DNA from: Rickettsiales bacterium
Lineage (GTDB): Bacteria > Bacteroidota > Bacteroidia > Cytophagales > Cyclobacteriaceae
Direction of reading: 5' to 3'
NCBI GenBank assembly: GCA_002729235.1
Contig: PBTY01000090.1
Location: 1-64,000 of the forward strand
DNA length: 64,000 nt
Below are positions 9,201 through 16,900 of the stretch, piece after piece. Every line of letters starts with the position of its first letter. The first letter of the stretch is position 1. The position numbers and the translations under genes are program-made. A model generated the notes under the pieces. It had not been told where the DNA came from. It ran no database searches and saw nothing but the letters and a program-made list of their open reading frames with translations.

Positions 9201-9262
9201 GGTACTTTTTAAGGCTTTCGTGGGACATTCCTCTCGTTAATATCTATACCAGTGCTAAGTGA
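6239..9262 (+). CDS. Exported coiled-coil protein with C-terminal barrel-like domain
   Basis: This 1007-residue protein starts with a signal peptide (about 1-18, cleavage after SRAQ). Residues about 40-165 are strongly coiled-coil (Lys/Glu/Gln/Leu heptads). A long helical region follows to about 820. The last 170 residues are beta-rich with alternating hydrophobic strands (IGLEIGKRL, SISLYGQLVDIGAIL, LTLGIGWQSV, YFLRLSWDIP), typical of an outer-membrane or surface beta domain. A CKKC pair lies near 881. The family is not one I can name. Coupling to the metallopeptidase gene suggests the peptidase processes or regulates this envelope protein; that is inference. Confidence 0.8.
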   Translation: MRFLFALLLVISSMLSRAQIAFYDAQKLAALSSDQIDLVLKYSEEHEKHLDNQKKSFENSIETAKKKNANAIATQKLLMLSIDDLERKIQEAKNKAQSDAVRNQILRLRSDLNRIYDQLRQADADIRASDSRITQAQLSIVELDKRQSLISKVGLNGQPSEKEVLDNLKKFLDDPFDNSVNKLEFDLIYSILDRVFKEINKKSELEKANSIAAPLLGVLPTAISAFNSKTGPSENDVIKELSFYIADEFRKGVTASYVKFFEKKLDSIGELQLLFPTTYDMLKERNPFTYPDLGKEWKVTIEEDLRKLLPNLIEFMEMPNGDLKMKFLTDTRINTVKNKPVYNYLVLSTDIISKLVDKYHPSDLFAYLDAKYYESDYKIGKIEKVIHGIEIIQSNLRDTTKSKANQFSNIWISPEQFKLLNNDRKLHLFAGLIYQQDKEFFEPMKAAIHESGTFSIEKLKAFQKQHLIPILDVLNKIKEYESSLQSKEEYTVYLELFVDLFKVVSTHFAVDTHLEEINKAADLIANHKTILKKDFDQLVTKISDEDYVKALLDIIDNEFLKEKVDLFKERMTDSELFNHLSKPEITKLSQAEIGRLTGSLEDKIKQLSLTKNCKITIAEIELIRNSQSYSSIKAEVLKYKELINLSDAEVLLLEYKEDATDILKLFEDNKLSGKEWNLLLTKVNNRIDDEWLESLDHVLHIYQAIKEKNNENLLTHLLLLLEKVIGDELEDRFPTASARIATIEGEIKILADTLKKTHVRFNQDSLAQRLIVLNEELKELEGFKHYQNTINLIRKFMPFVIALSDTDDPEAMKKVIKEHVAPANSFAKKRVSPFFATITAHPGLFLSYETLKLNDESAMTVGMTGPIGLEIGKRLNCKKCSPPGTPTKFVNKNNKLKKVSGHSISLYGQLVDIGAILNYRISDDSAEDLPSEVSFKQIWSPGVSLNWGIRNTPLTLGIGWQSVPELREIKIDNDDNPTNVGDISQASRYFLRLSWDIPLVNIYTSAK

Positions 9263-9335
9263 TAAAACGTCGGTATAAAAGTTTCCTGTACAACTTTAGT
9301 AAGTTTGCGATCGGTTTGCAGATCCGATAGATATT

Positions 9336-10103
9336 CTAAATCTTCAAGTCGGTCATTCTCAGTTGAAAAACGCCCTGTAGTACGTCAATTGCCGCATCAT
9401 TATGATCACTTGTGGAAACCAAATCCTTAAGATCCTGAATAGCCCCACTGATGTTGGCTCCGCTCTTTTTAGCCCGAACGAAGTATTCTTGATAAAGTTG
9501 ATGAGCGCTATTATAATCACCCTTGCACAACACGGCGAGAGCGTGATTGAACATGGCATAATAAGCCCACTCATTGTAAGTTATTGCTTTTTTGGAGCTT
9601 GCGATGGACTTGTCATAGTCACCCAGGAGGTAGTATGTCCATCCCAGGTTTCCATGTGCATATGAATTAGTAGAATCAAGTGATAGCGATCGTAGGAAAT
9701 GGTACACCGCGAGATTATACTCTTGCATTTGCAGCAATTCATACGCCAAATCATATTCTAAATCCGGAAACTCAGGTATTTGTGATACTGTTTTAATGTA
9801 GTAATGATTAGCAGAATCCTGACTCATTACGGTCTTAAAAGTTTCTATAATTAATCTATAAGTATACTGGTAATGAGTATTGATCCGCAAAGCTTGACCC
9901 TCCAATGCCCAACTTTTAGCTGCTTTGTAGAAATAATCAGCAGAAGAATGCATGGTTGCAAGCTTCTCATATTCATTAGCGGCGGTTTTATAATCACCGC
10001 TTTCAAAAGATTGATCGGCAGTGAGTGATTCCGTATCCTGGGACCAACTACTAAAACTAGCAGTACTCGCAAGGAAGACTAAAACCCATTTTTTCAGACA
10101 CAT
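9336..10103 (-). CDS. Exported TPR-repeat protein
   Basis: The frame opens at a TTG at 10136, but the ATG at 10103 gives a clean signal peptide (MCLKKW... cleaved after SSWSQ), so that start is chosen (255 residues). The mature part has tetratricopeptide repeats: AANEYEKLA near the N-terminus, then pairs around YNLAVYHFLRSLSLDSTN, AHGNLGWTYYLLGDYDKS and MFNHALAVLCKGDYNSA. Such periplasmic TPR proteins act as scaffolds; no partner is visible. It faces the 1007-residue gene tail to tail across a 73-base gap with no strong terminator. It is probably monocistronic, with the next minus gene starting about 1.8 kb upstream. Confidence 0.8.
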   Translation of the reverse strand: MCLKKWVLVFLASTASFSSWSQDTESLTADQSFESGDYKTAANEYEKLATMHSSADYFYKAAKSWALEGQALRINTHYQYTYRLIIETFKTVMSQDSANHYYIKTVSQIPEFPDLEYDLAYELLQMQEYNLAVYHFLRSLSLDSTNSYAHGNLGWTYYLLGDYDKSIASSKKAITYNEWAYYAMFNHALAVLCKGDYNSAHQLYQEYFVRAKKSGANISGAIQDLKDLVSTSDHNDAAIDVLQGVFQLRMTDLKI

Positions 10104-10218
10104 ATGATAAATATAGGATAATTCCAGATTCCTCAATAGATGGCTCCTTCCAATGGCATGAAAAAGACAATTATTGCAGAATGAAGAGAATCAACAAGCT
10201 TGTTTTCGTTCCAACAAT

Positions 10219-11886
10219 CTAATTGGATTTCCAACATGGAAACAAATAACCTTTGCAGGGATACTTGGAATAGTGATCCTCCAATTTATCTAAAGCTTTG
10301 TCTCTAAAAAACTTGTTATCCGGACTACCTGGAAATCTAAATGTAACTCCTAAGGTCCAATAGTGGACCCATAATCTATATCTGATGTTGAGTGGATCCC
10401 GTCCTACATAGTATTTGGCAAAATACCCCATGGTCCGATGACTCAACCTCTGATTTTCATAGGTAATGGAGAAAGAGAAAGGACGATCTCTCTTGCTATT
10501 GGGGTTATAATTAGAGATATCATCCAAAATCCATTCGTAATCAAACCGAATTTGATCCTGAACTAATCCTGGTACAGTTACTTTGCCATGATCGTTGGTG
10601 TGATGATTATTTGTCCTAAAAGGCCACCAGGCTCTCCTTATACTCGTCTTGTATTGAATAAAACCCTCTAACCTATGGTATCCGTATTTCTTAATTTGAT
10701 CTTTTTCGTATTCAGCTTTATCTAAGTGAAATTCTCTTCGATAATATGCGCCTAAACTGGCTGTATTTAGTCTGTGGAACAAGACGTTATAAACTGTACC
10801 TAGTTTGACATAATTGGTTGAAAAATTGCCTGATTTAAAGTCAACGCTATATCTGGAGGTATCAAAAGCGATATTTGGAAACTTAACAGAGTCTATTCGG
10901 TCGTAATAATAGACAGTAGAGTCCTGGCCGTTAGAATAATGCATGACTTGTCCATCCAACACCAAACTTTGAAATGGTTTTTCATCTACAAATTTCAAAG
11001 TTTCAGTAACTCGTTTGCGCTGCTCAAACTTATATTCCTTCGATATTATGAAAGATTTGTACAGCCCTAATCCAGCCTTTGTATTGAGTGGAACAACAGG
11101 TGATGATGTCGTGTTATTCACAATTCTCCAGCTAAATTCAGGATTGATGTACATGGAAAATGTTTTTCGAAATGTAGGCTGACCATCCCGTCCTTTCAGT
11201 AATGTAAATGGCATTGAAAAATTACCAGTAAGCATAAAACCATCTGCTCCGTCCTCTTGGCGTAATGGTAGAGACGAATCATCTGTTTGCTGGTAATTAT
11301 ACCCTCTGATAGTACCTAAATACATGGGATTCCAGGTGTCTGCAAAAAGTCGGTGAGACCAGGCCGTTTTAGTCCCTGGCTGGTTATTGTTATACCTGGA
11401 TTTCCAAATAGCTGTTTCATGAAAAAATGGGAATGGTTGATACAGAAAATAACCCGTGTATTCTTTTGAGGACATGTTTAATCTAACCTGCAACACAGTT
11501 GTTCTTAAGAGTTTGGATTCCAAAGGTTTAAGTCTGATTATGATGAATGACTTTTGATCACCATTAGCTAAAAAAGTATGAATGAGATCGTAAGATTGTT
11601 TACTAAGTGAATCAATACTGACCTCAATACTTGCATCAAACAGAATAGACTTTCCATTCTCATCTTTAGGATAAAGAATTATGCATGATCTCTTACCTGC
11701 TTGAGGTAAGTCATAGTCGGATTCAGGTTTAACAGACGGAAGAGAAAGCAAGGAAAGATCTGATTCTTTGAACTCATTCTTTTCCAATTGAGCGTAATTG
11801 AAATCATGGAATAGATACATATCCACAGATTGCGATGTGGCAAAGAAGGATAAGATTAGGCAACAGATAGAAATGAGTATTTTCAT
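10219..11886 (-). CDS. Exported protein, probably outer-membrane beta-barrel
   Basis: This 555-residue protein has a signal peptide (MKILISICCLILSFFATSQS) and then an Ig-like or beta-rich part to about residue 150. Residues about 180-530 are rich in aromatic residues and alternating strands, for example FSMYINPEFSWRIV, LGAYYRREFHL, FSFSITYENQRLS and LWVHYWTLGVTFRF, which fits an outer-membrane barrel. Two cysteines near the C-terminus (YPCKGYLFPCW) may form a disulphide. I do not recognise the family. It is transcribed away from the TonB-receptor operon and shares a 324-base promoter region with it. Confidence 0.75.
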   Translation of the reverse strand: MKILISICCLILSFFATSQSVDMYLFHDFNYAQLEKNEFKESDLSLLSLPSVKPESDYDLPQAGKRSCIILYPKDENGKSILFDASIEVSIDSLSKQSYDLIHTFLANGDQKSFIIIRLKPLESKLLRTTVLQVRLNMSSKEYTGYFLYQPFPFFHETAIWKSRYNNNQPGTKTAWSHRLFADTWNPMYLGTIRGYNYQQTDDSSLPLRQEDGADGFMLTGNFSMPFTLLKGRDGQPTFRKTFSMYINPEFSWRIVNNTTSSPVVPLNTKAGLGLYKSFIISKEYKFEQRKRVTETLKFVDEKPFQSLVLDGQVMHYSNGQDSTVYYYDRIDSVKFPNIAFDTSRYSVDFKSGNFSTNYVKLGTVYNVLFHRLNTASLGAYYRREFHLDKAEYEKDQIKKYGYHRLEGFIQYKTSIRRAWWPFRTNNHHTNDHGKVTVPGLVQDQIRFDYEWILDDISNYNPNSKRDRPFSFSITYENQRLSHRTMGYFAKYYVGRDPLNIRYRLWVHYWTLGVTFRFPGSPDNKFFRDKALDKLEDHYSKYPCKGYLFPCWKSN

Positions 11887-12210
11887 GTGATGAAATTCCC
11901 ATTACTTTCAAGAAAATACCATACCCACTTTTAGGTAATTTATTCTTAACTATAAGATTATCAGAAGATTAAATATCAGAATTTCGTCTAACAATACAAT
12001 CCTTTATTTGTATTGTAATATTTCATTGGATTGGCAGTTATTCGTTAATATTCAGTGATGCAACATCCAAAAAAAACTGCACATTTATAATAACTGACTA
12101 CTCTCCACATTCTTTAGGCACTGACTGGGTAATTGAAAATCTCTTAAAGTATTCGTGTTTTTTTTGATTGGCTGTATAGGTATTTGACTGGTTTGCCTTG
12201 TTCTTCATAA
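11887..12210. promoter_or_regulatory. Divergent intergenic region with operator-like repeat
   Basis: These 324 bases separate the minus gene at 10219-11886 from the plus operon starting at 12211. No coding frame is credible. ACAATACAA (11991-11999) and TTGTATTGT (12008-12016) form a perfect 9-bp inverted repeat around an 8-base spacer. It sits more than 100 bases from either start, where a dimeric regulator could act on both promoters. A hairpin function in RNA is the alternative. Confidence 0.4.
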
Positions 12211-12966
12211 GTGAATACTTTACATCCGAAATCAAAAGCACTATTGAAAGGAACACTTTTCGTCATCATCCAATGCTTTGTGTTAAGCATGGTGATGTCA
12301 CAAAAATTTGAACAGTTGCCACCAATCGGTGGAGATCTTGACCAGTGGTATAGCGATGTGACGCATGACATCAAAGCCCCTATCATGAAAGGAGTCTATT
12401 TTTATCATGGTGAGGAAGAAATCATCTCTCCTGGCCAAACACCATTTTACAAAGAGGGATGGGATCCACAAGGCACTTTGACTTTTGAAGGACGCCATTT
12501 TTCTAACCTAAACATCACCTACCATATAGCCAACGACCTTCTACTAATTTGGAACTGGGATATGGACGTTGACGGTACTCCTTCCCTTTTAGTAGAACAA
12601 TCCAAAATTGATTCTTTCCAAATACACCATGAGGTGTTCGTTCATAACCGATACGCCAAAATTGACATGAAAGGATCTAGCGGATTTTACAGGAAAGTAA
12701 TGCATGCTAATCAGGTAAGCTGCTACGCCAAAGAGAGCAAATCAGGTCATTTGGACGGTACTATTTACAAGTTTGACGAGAAAAGGCAATACTTTGTAAG
12801 GTACGATAACGTCACCTACCCATACAAACGAAAATCAACCTTATACAAGATATTCCCAGACTATAAGAAAGAGATCAAAGCTTTCGTTAGGGAAAACTAC
12901 TCCTCTAGTAGAAGTAGCGACTGGCTACTCATCAATGTCCTACACTACCTTGACCCGATGCTATGA
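12211..12966 (+). CDS. Exported protein of unknown function, first gene of TonB-receptor operon
   Basis: This 251-residue protein starts at GTG with a signal peptide (hydrophobic core about 13-28, cleavage after VMSQ). The mature part is mixed alpha/beta with many Tyr, Trp and His residues and no motif I recognise. Its last codons overlap the start of the TonB-dependent receptor gene (ATGA at 12963-12966), so it is translationally coupled to it. Position ahead of the receptor suggests a periplasmic or surface accessory for substrate capture or sensing; this is inference only. Confidence 0.75.
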   Translation: MNTLHPKSKALLKGTLFVIIQCFVLSMVMSQKFEQLPPIGGDLDQWYSDVTHDIKAPIMKGVYFYHGEEEIISPGQTPFYKEGWDPQGTLTFEGRHFSNLNITYHIANDLLLIWNWDMDVDGTPSLLVEQSKIDSFQIHHEVFVHNRYAKIDMKGSSGFYRKVMHANQVSCYAKESKSGHLDGTIYKFDEKRQYFVRYDNVTYPYKRKSTLYKIFPDYKKEIKAFVRENYSSSRSSDWLLINVLHYLDPML

Positions 12967-15722
12967 GAAAGCAGCTACTTAGTCTTATTTGCATTGGTCT
13001 ATTTTTTAGTAGTAGTGCCCAGGAAGTAGCTGTTTCTACTGATAGCATTTCACTATCAGCAGCATTTGATCGGTTTAAACTAAAGGACGAATCACTGAAG
13101 TTCTTTTATAGACCTGAATGGATTAATGGCGTAATGATCCACAAGAGAAATGTACAAACCACTTTGCCGCTAGACTCAGCAATCAATCTGTTGTTGACTG
13201 ATACTCGTCTCAACTTCTTTTTGAATAATAATCACGTGGTTCTCCTATACAATACACAGATCGCTATTCCTCCAATTCTCGAAAATGATCCTAAACTGGA
13301 TGATGGTTCTGGCAAGGAGAATGTGCAAAACCTTGTCTTTCGGCAGAATACCTCTAGCAGCAATCCTGAAGAGCAACTCTATGTGATTGGGAATATCAAA
13401 AAGTTTGAAAAAGGTGGGCAAAGTACTATTAGAGGTCGTGTAATGACTGATAGTGGACCTGCAGAAGGTGTTTACATTTTCAATAGCAGTCCATTTGTTA
13501 GTGCTATTTCTGATGAAGATGGTCAATTCAGTTTGACATTACCAAATGGAATTAATCAGATTCACTTTCAATCAGTATCCACAATTGACACCTATAGAAA
13601 AATCAATTTATACTCAGATGGCCCTCTGGATGTAATGCTTGATGTTGATGTTGTGGCTTTGGAAGAAGTGGTCATTAGTGCACAAAAGGAGAAGAACATC
13701 AATTCAACACAAATGGGACTGGTTACTATTGATCCTAAGCGCCTCTCCATAGTACCCGCATTTCTGGGAGAGCGAGACATTATTAAAGTAGCCACTTCTA
13801 CAGCAGGAGTTCAAAATGTAGGTGAAGGTTCGGCAGGCATTAACATTCGTGGTGGGAAAGCAGATCAGAATTTGTTTCTGATTGATAATAACACCGTTTT
13901 TACTACGAACCATTTCTTCGGTTTTTTCTCCGCTTTTAACTCTAGAGGAATTGGGGAATTATCACTTTATAAAAATGGGATCCCTGCCGAATATGGAGGA
14001 AGGCTTTCGTCTGTGTTTGACATCACCACTAAAAAACCAAATAGTGAGAAACTAGAAGTAAATGGAGGCATCGGAGTTGTGACCTCTCAACTACAGATAG
14101 AAGGGCCTATCAACAAGGCTAAAACAAGTTTTTTGATCAATGGACGAGGGACCTATTCACAGTATATTCTTAACCAATTCAAAAACTCATCTATTGGCAA
14201 CAATGAAGTCTCTTTCTATGACTTTACCTTTAAGACGAATACCAAATTCAGTGATAAAGATGAAGTTTCGGTTACTGCTTATTATAGCTACGATGCGTTT
14301 AAAGTCCAATCTGATACCTTGCTCTCTTTCAGCGACTTCTCTTATGAGAATCAAATAATTGGTGCTAGTTGGAAACACACCTTCAATGAAAACTTGTTTG
14401 GCATTTTGGAGGTTGGAAACAGTCACTTCAGCTATCTGTCCAGCTATGATGTGCTTCCTACTCAGGCATTTAATGTAGACCTGTTTGTCAATGAGTTTAG
14501 AGTGGCTACTAGGTTTGATTATTTTGTGAATGAACACCTCAACTACAAGTTTGGTATCGAAACGAAAGCCTATTCATTGAGCCCAGGTAAGAAAACTCCA
14601 TTAAATGAAAGCTCATTAATTCAAGAACAAAGTATCGATGAGGAAAAGGCACTGGAAGTAGCACCCTACTTCTCGGCCTCCTATGAGGTGAATGAAAATC
14701 TGGCTATTGATGGTGGAATCAGGTATTCAATTTACAATGCTTTTGGACCTGCTACTGTCAATATATATCAGGCCGGAGAACCTAAGCAGTCATCCAGTAT
14801 TATTGATACTGAGTATTTTCAGTCCGGAGAAGTTATCCATAGCAATCATGGCCCTGAGTTTCGGCTTCAGGGAAGGTATCTGGTTGGAGAAAGTGGATCA
14901 ATCAAAGTAGGTTATGGTCGTACCCGACAAAATACTCACCTCCTATTGAATGCAGCTTCTATTGCACCAACAGATGTTTGGAGACTTTCAGGGCCTTTTA
15001 TCAAGCCACAAATTGCAGATCAGGTATCTGTGGGTTACTTCAAGAATTTCTTTGGAAAACACCTCATTGAAGCTTCAGTAGAAACATATTACAAAGACAT
15101 CAATAACCTGCTTGACTTTAAGACGGGTGCCGAGTTGCAGTTTAATACCGCTATAGAAACCGATTTGTTGCAGGGCGATGGTAAATCATATGGGGTGGAG
15201 TTTTCCCTGTCCAAGAACACTGGTTGGCTCAGTGGGTGGTTAAATTATACCTATTCCAGATCGTTTGTAAGATTAAATGGATCGAATCCAACAGAAATAA
15301 TCAATGGTGGGGCTTTCTACCCTACAGGGTATGACAAACCGCATTATTTCAACTCGGTTACTAATTATAAGTTTACTCGTAGGTTCACCATGACCCTTAA
15401 CCTGGTCTATTCCAGTGGAATACCGGTAACTCAACCTGTAGGTAAATGGAATTTCAAATCCACAGAAAACATTTTGTATTCCAATAGAAACGAATACCGA
15501 ATTCCGGATTATTTCCGAATGGATCTGGGCTTCAATATTGATGTGAGTCACAAATTGAAGAAGTTCTCTTATTCCTCCTGGACCTTCTCGGTATACAACC
15601 TGCTAGGTCGTGACAATATCTACTCCATATTCTTTGAAGTAAAAGATAATGAAGTGAAAGGATATCAGATGAGCATCTTCCCTACTCCAATTCCAACCAT
15701 CACCTATAATTTCAAATTTTGA
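12963..15722 (+). CDS. TonB-dependent outer-membrane receptor with STN domain
   Basis: This 919-residue protein has a signal peptide (about 1-19), an STN (secretin/TonB N-terminal) domain at about 30-97, a carboxypeptidase-regulatory-like Ig domain at about 153-230, a plug domain at about 260-355 (INIRGGKADQNLFLID is typical), and a barrel to the end with terminal ITYNFKF. It should import a substrate across the outer membrane using TonB/ExbBD energy. The STN domain normally signals to an anti-sigma factor, but no sigma/anti-sigma pair is visible here. No SusD partner follows; instead a DUF4249 lipoprotein overlaps the stop, an arrangement seen repeatedly in Bacteroidota. Substrate cannot be read from sequence. 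Confidence 0.93.
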   Translation: MRKQLLSLICIGLFFSSSAQEVAVSTDSISLSAAFDRFKLKDESLKFFYRPEWINGVMIHKRNVQTTLPLDSAINLLLTDTRLNFFLNNNHVVLLYNTQIAIPPILENDPKLDDGSGKENVQNLVFRQNTSSSNPEEQLYVIGNIKKFEKGGQSTIRGRVMTDSGPAEGVYIFNSSPFVSAISDEDGQFSLTLPNGINQIHFQSVSTIDTYRKINLYSDGPLDVMLDVDVVALEEVVISAQKEKNINSTQMGLVTIDPKRLSIVPAFLGERDIIKVATSTAGVQNVGEGSAGINIRGGKADQNLFLIDNNTVFTTNHFFGFFSAFNSRGIGELSLYKNGIPAEYGGRLSSVFDITTKKPNSEKLEVNGGIGVVTSQLQIEGPINKAKTSFLINGRGTYSQYILNQFKNSSIGNNEVSFYDFTFKTNTKFSDKDEVSVTAYYSYDAFKVQSDTLLSFSDFSYENQIIGASWKHTFNENLFGILEVGNSHFSYLSSYDVLPTQAFNVDLFVNEFRVATRFDYFVNEHLNYKFGIETKAYSLSPGKKTPLNESSLIQEQSIDEEKALEVAPYFSASYEVNENLAIDGGIRYSIYNAFGPATVNIYQAGEPKQSSSIIDTEYFQSGEVIHSNHGPEFRLQGRYLVGESGSIKVGYGRTRQNTHLLLNAASIAPTDVWRLSGPFIKPQIADQVSVGYFKNFFGKHLIEASVETYYKDINNLLDFKTGAELQFNTAIETDLLQGDGKSYGVEFSLSKNTGWLSGWLNYTYSRSFVRLNGSNPTEIINGGAFYPTGYDKPHYFNSVTNYKFTRRFTMTLNLVYSSGIPVTQPVGKWNFKSTENILYSNRNEYRIPDYFRMDLGFNIDVSHKLKKFSYSSWTFSVYNLLGRDNIYSIFFEVKDNEVKGYQMSIFPTPIPTITYNFKF

Positions 15723-16900
15723 AGAAGTATTTATTCATATTGATTCTTTTATACTCTTGCATAGAACCTTACAACTTTGAGGGTCAGGAGACTCGCAAGA
15801 TACTGGTCATTGATGCGACTGTTACCAACCTGCCAGGTGAGCAAATGGTGCGACTAGAATATTCATATGAATTGGACGGAGTGGATCCTGAATTTGTTAC
15901 TGGAGCAAGTGTTTTCATCACTGATAACCTGGGAAATAGCGAACCTTTTATGGAAGTGGGTTCAGGTTTGTACCAACCAGATCCTTCCTTTGTAGGAATC
16001 GTTGGTCGTCATTACCAACTAACGATTGAGACGTCTGAAGGAACTCAATATCAATCAAGCCAGGAAGAATTGTTGGAACCTGCAACTATTGACAACATTT
16101 ATGGGCAGTTTCTGGCTTTAAGATCCGAAACAAGTGATGGATTTGATCGAGGGGTTCAATTTTTAGTAGATATTGATGGAGTTGATGAGAATATTCATAA
16201 TTATCGATTTGAATATGTGAAGGATTATGAAATTGAAGTTCCCTATGGCTCACTATTAGTGTACAATGCCGAAACGAATACCATTGATCCAAGAGAACCT
16301 TCAATTAAGCTCTGCTACATTAAGGAGCCTTCTGAAACTCTGGACATTGCCACAACAAGTGGTCAGACCACTAATGTACTTCGAGAATACCCGATTGTTT
16401 TCTTATCAGAGGATGAGCCGGATTTATTGGGCAAATTCTCACTAACGCTGAAGAATTACCGAATATCCTCTGCAGCTTACCAGTATTATAAAGACCTTAA
16501 GGAGAATAACGAGTCTGCTGGCTCCTTTTTTGATCGGCAGAAAGGGTCGCTGGTAGGAAATATTCAAAACACATCTGACTTATCAGAACCAGTACTAGGC
16601 TACTTTGAAGTGGCTGGAATCACTGAAACATACCAAATTTTTGAAGCTGGAACCTGGAGAGATGAAGGATTCAGAGCAGATGCCATTTTAGGTGGGTGTG
16701 CCAACCTTATAGATACCGTCCAAACCATAGATATTCTTAATGGAAATGTGGACTTTGGAACAAATCTGATCTACAATTTTGCTAGTACTGAAGCTATATT
16801 AGAAGAAACAGGTTATAATGTACAGACATTACTCATTCCAAATACCTGTGCTGACTGTAGAATTTATGGAACCTTACAAAAACCGGAATTTTGGGACTGA
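15719..16900 (+). CDS. DUF4249 outer-membrane lipoprotein
   Basis: This 393-residue protein begins at a TTG overlapping the receptor stop (TTGA). The N-terminus is a lipoprotein signal with LYSC lipobox (Cys14). The following part, with KILVIDATVTN, the TGASVFITDN Ig-like strand and TIETSEGTQYQS, matches DUF4249 proteins, which sit beside TonB receptors in Bacteroidota and are predicted surface or periplasmic lipoproteins. A C-terminal CADCRIYGT motif holds a cysteine pair, and Cys residues near 200 and 325 may form disulphides. It is likely a partner of the receptor in binding its substrate. The next gene overlaps its 3' end by 10 bases. Confidence 0.88.
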   Translation: MKKYLFILILLYSCIEPYNFEGQETRKILVIDATVTNLPGEQMVRLEYSYELDGVDPEFVTGASVFITDNLGNSEPFMEVGSGLYQPDPSFVGIVGRHYQLTIETSEGTQYQSSQEELLEPATIDNIYGQFLALRSETSDGFDRGVQFLVDIDGVDENIHNYRFEYVKDYEIEVPYGSLLVYNAETNTIDPREPSIKLCYIKEPSETLDIATTSGQTTNVLREYPIVFLSEDEPDLLGKFSLTLKNYRISSAAYQYYKDLKENNESAGSFFDRQKGSLVGNIQNTSDLSEPVLGYFEVAGITETYQIFEAGTWRDEGFRADAILGGCANLIDTVQTIDILNGNVDFGTNLIYNFASTEAILEETGYNVQTLLIPNTCADCRIYGTLQKPEFWD

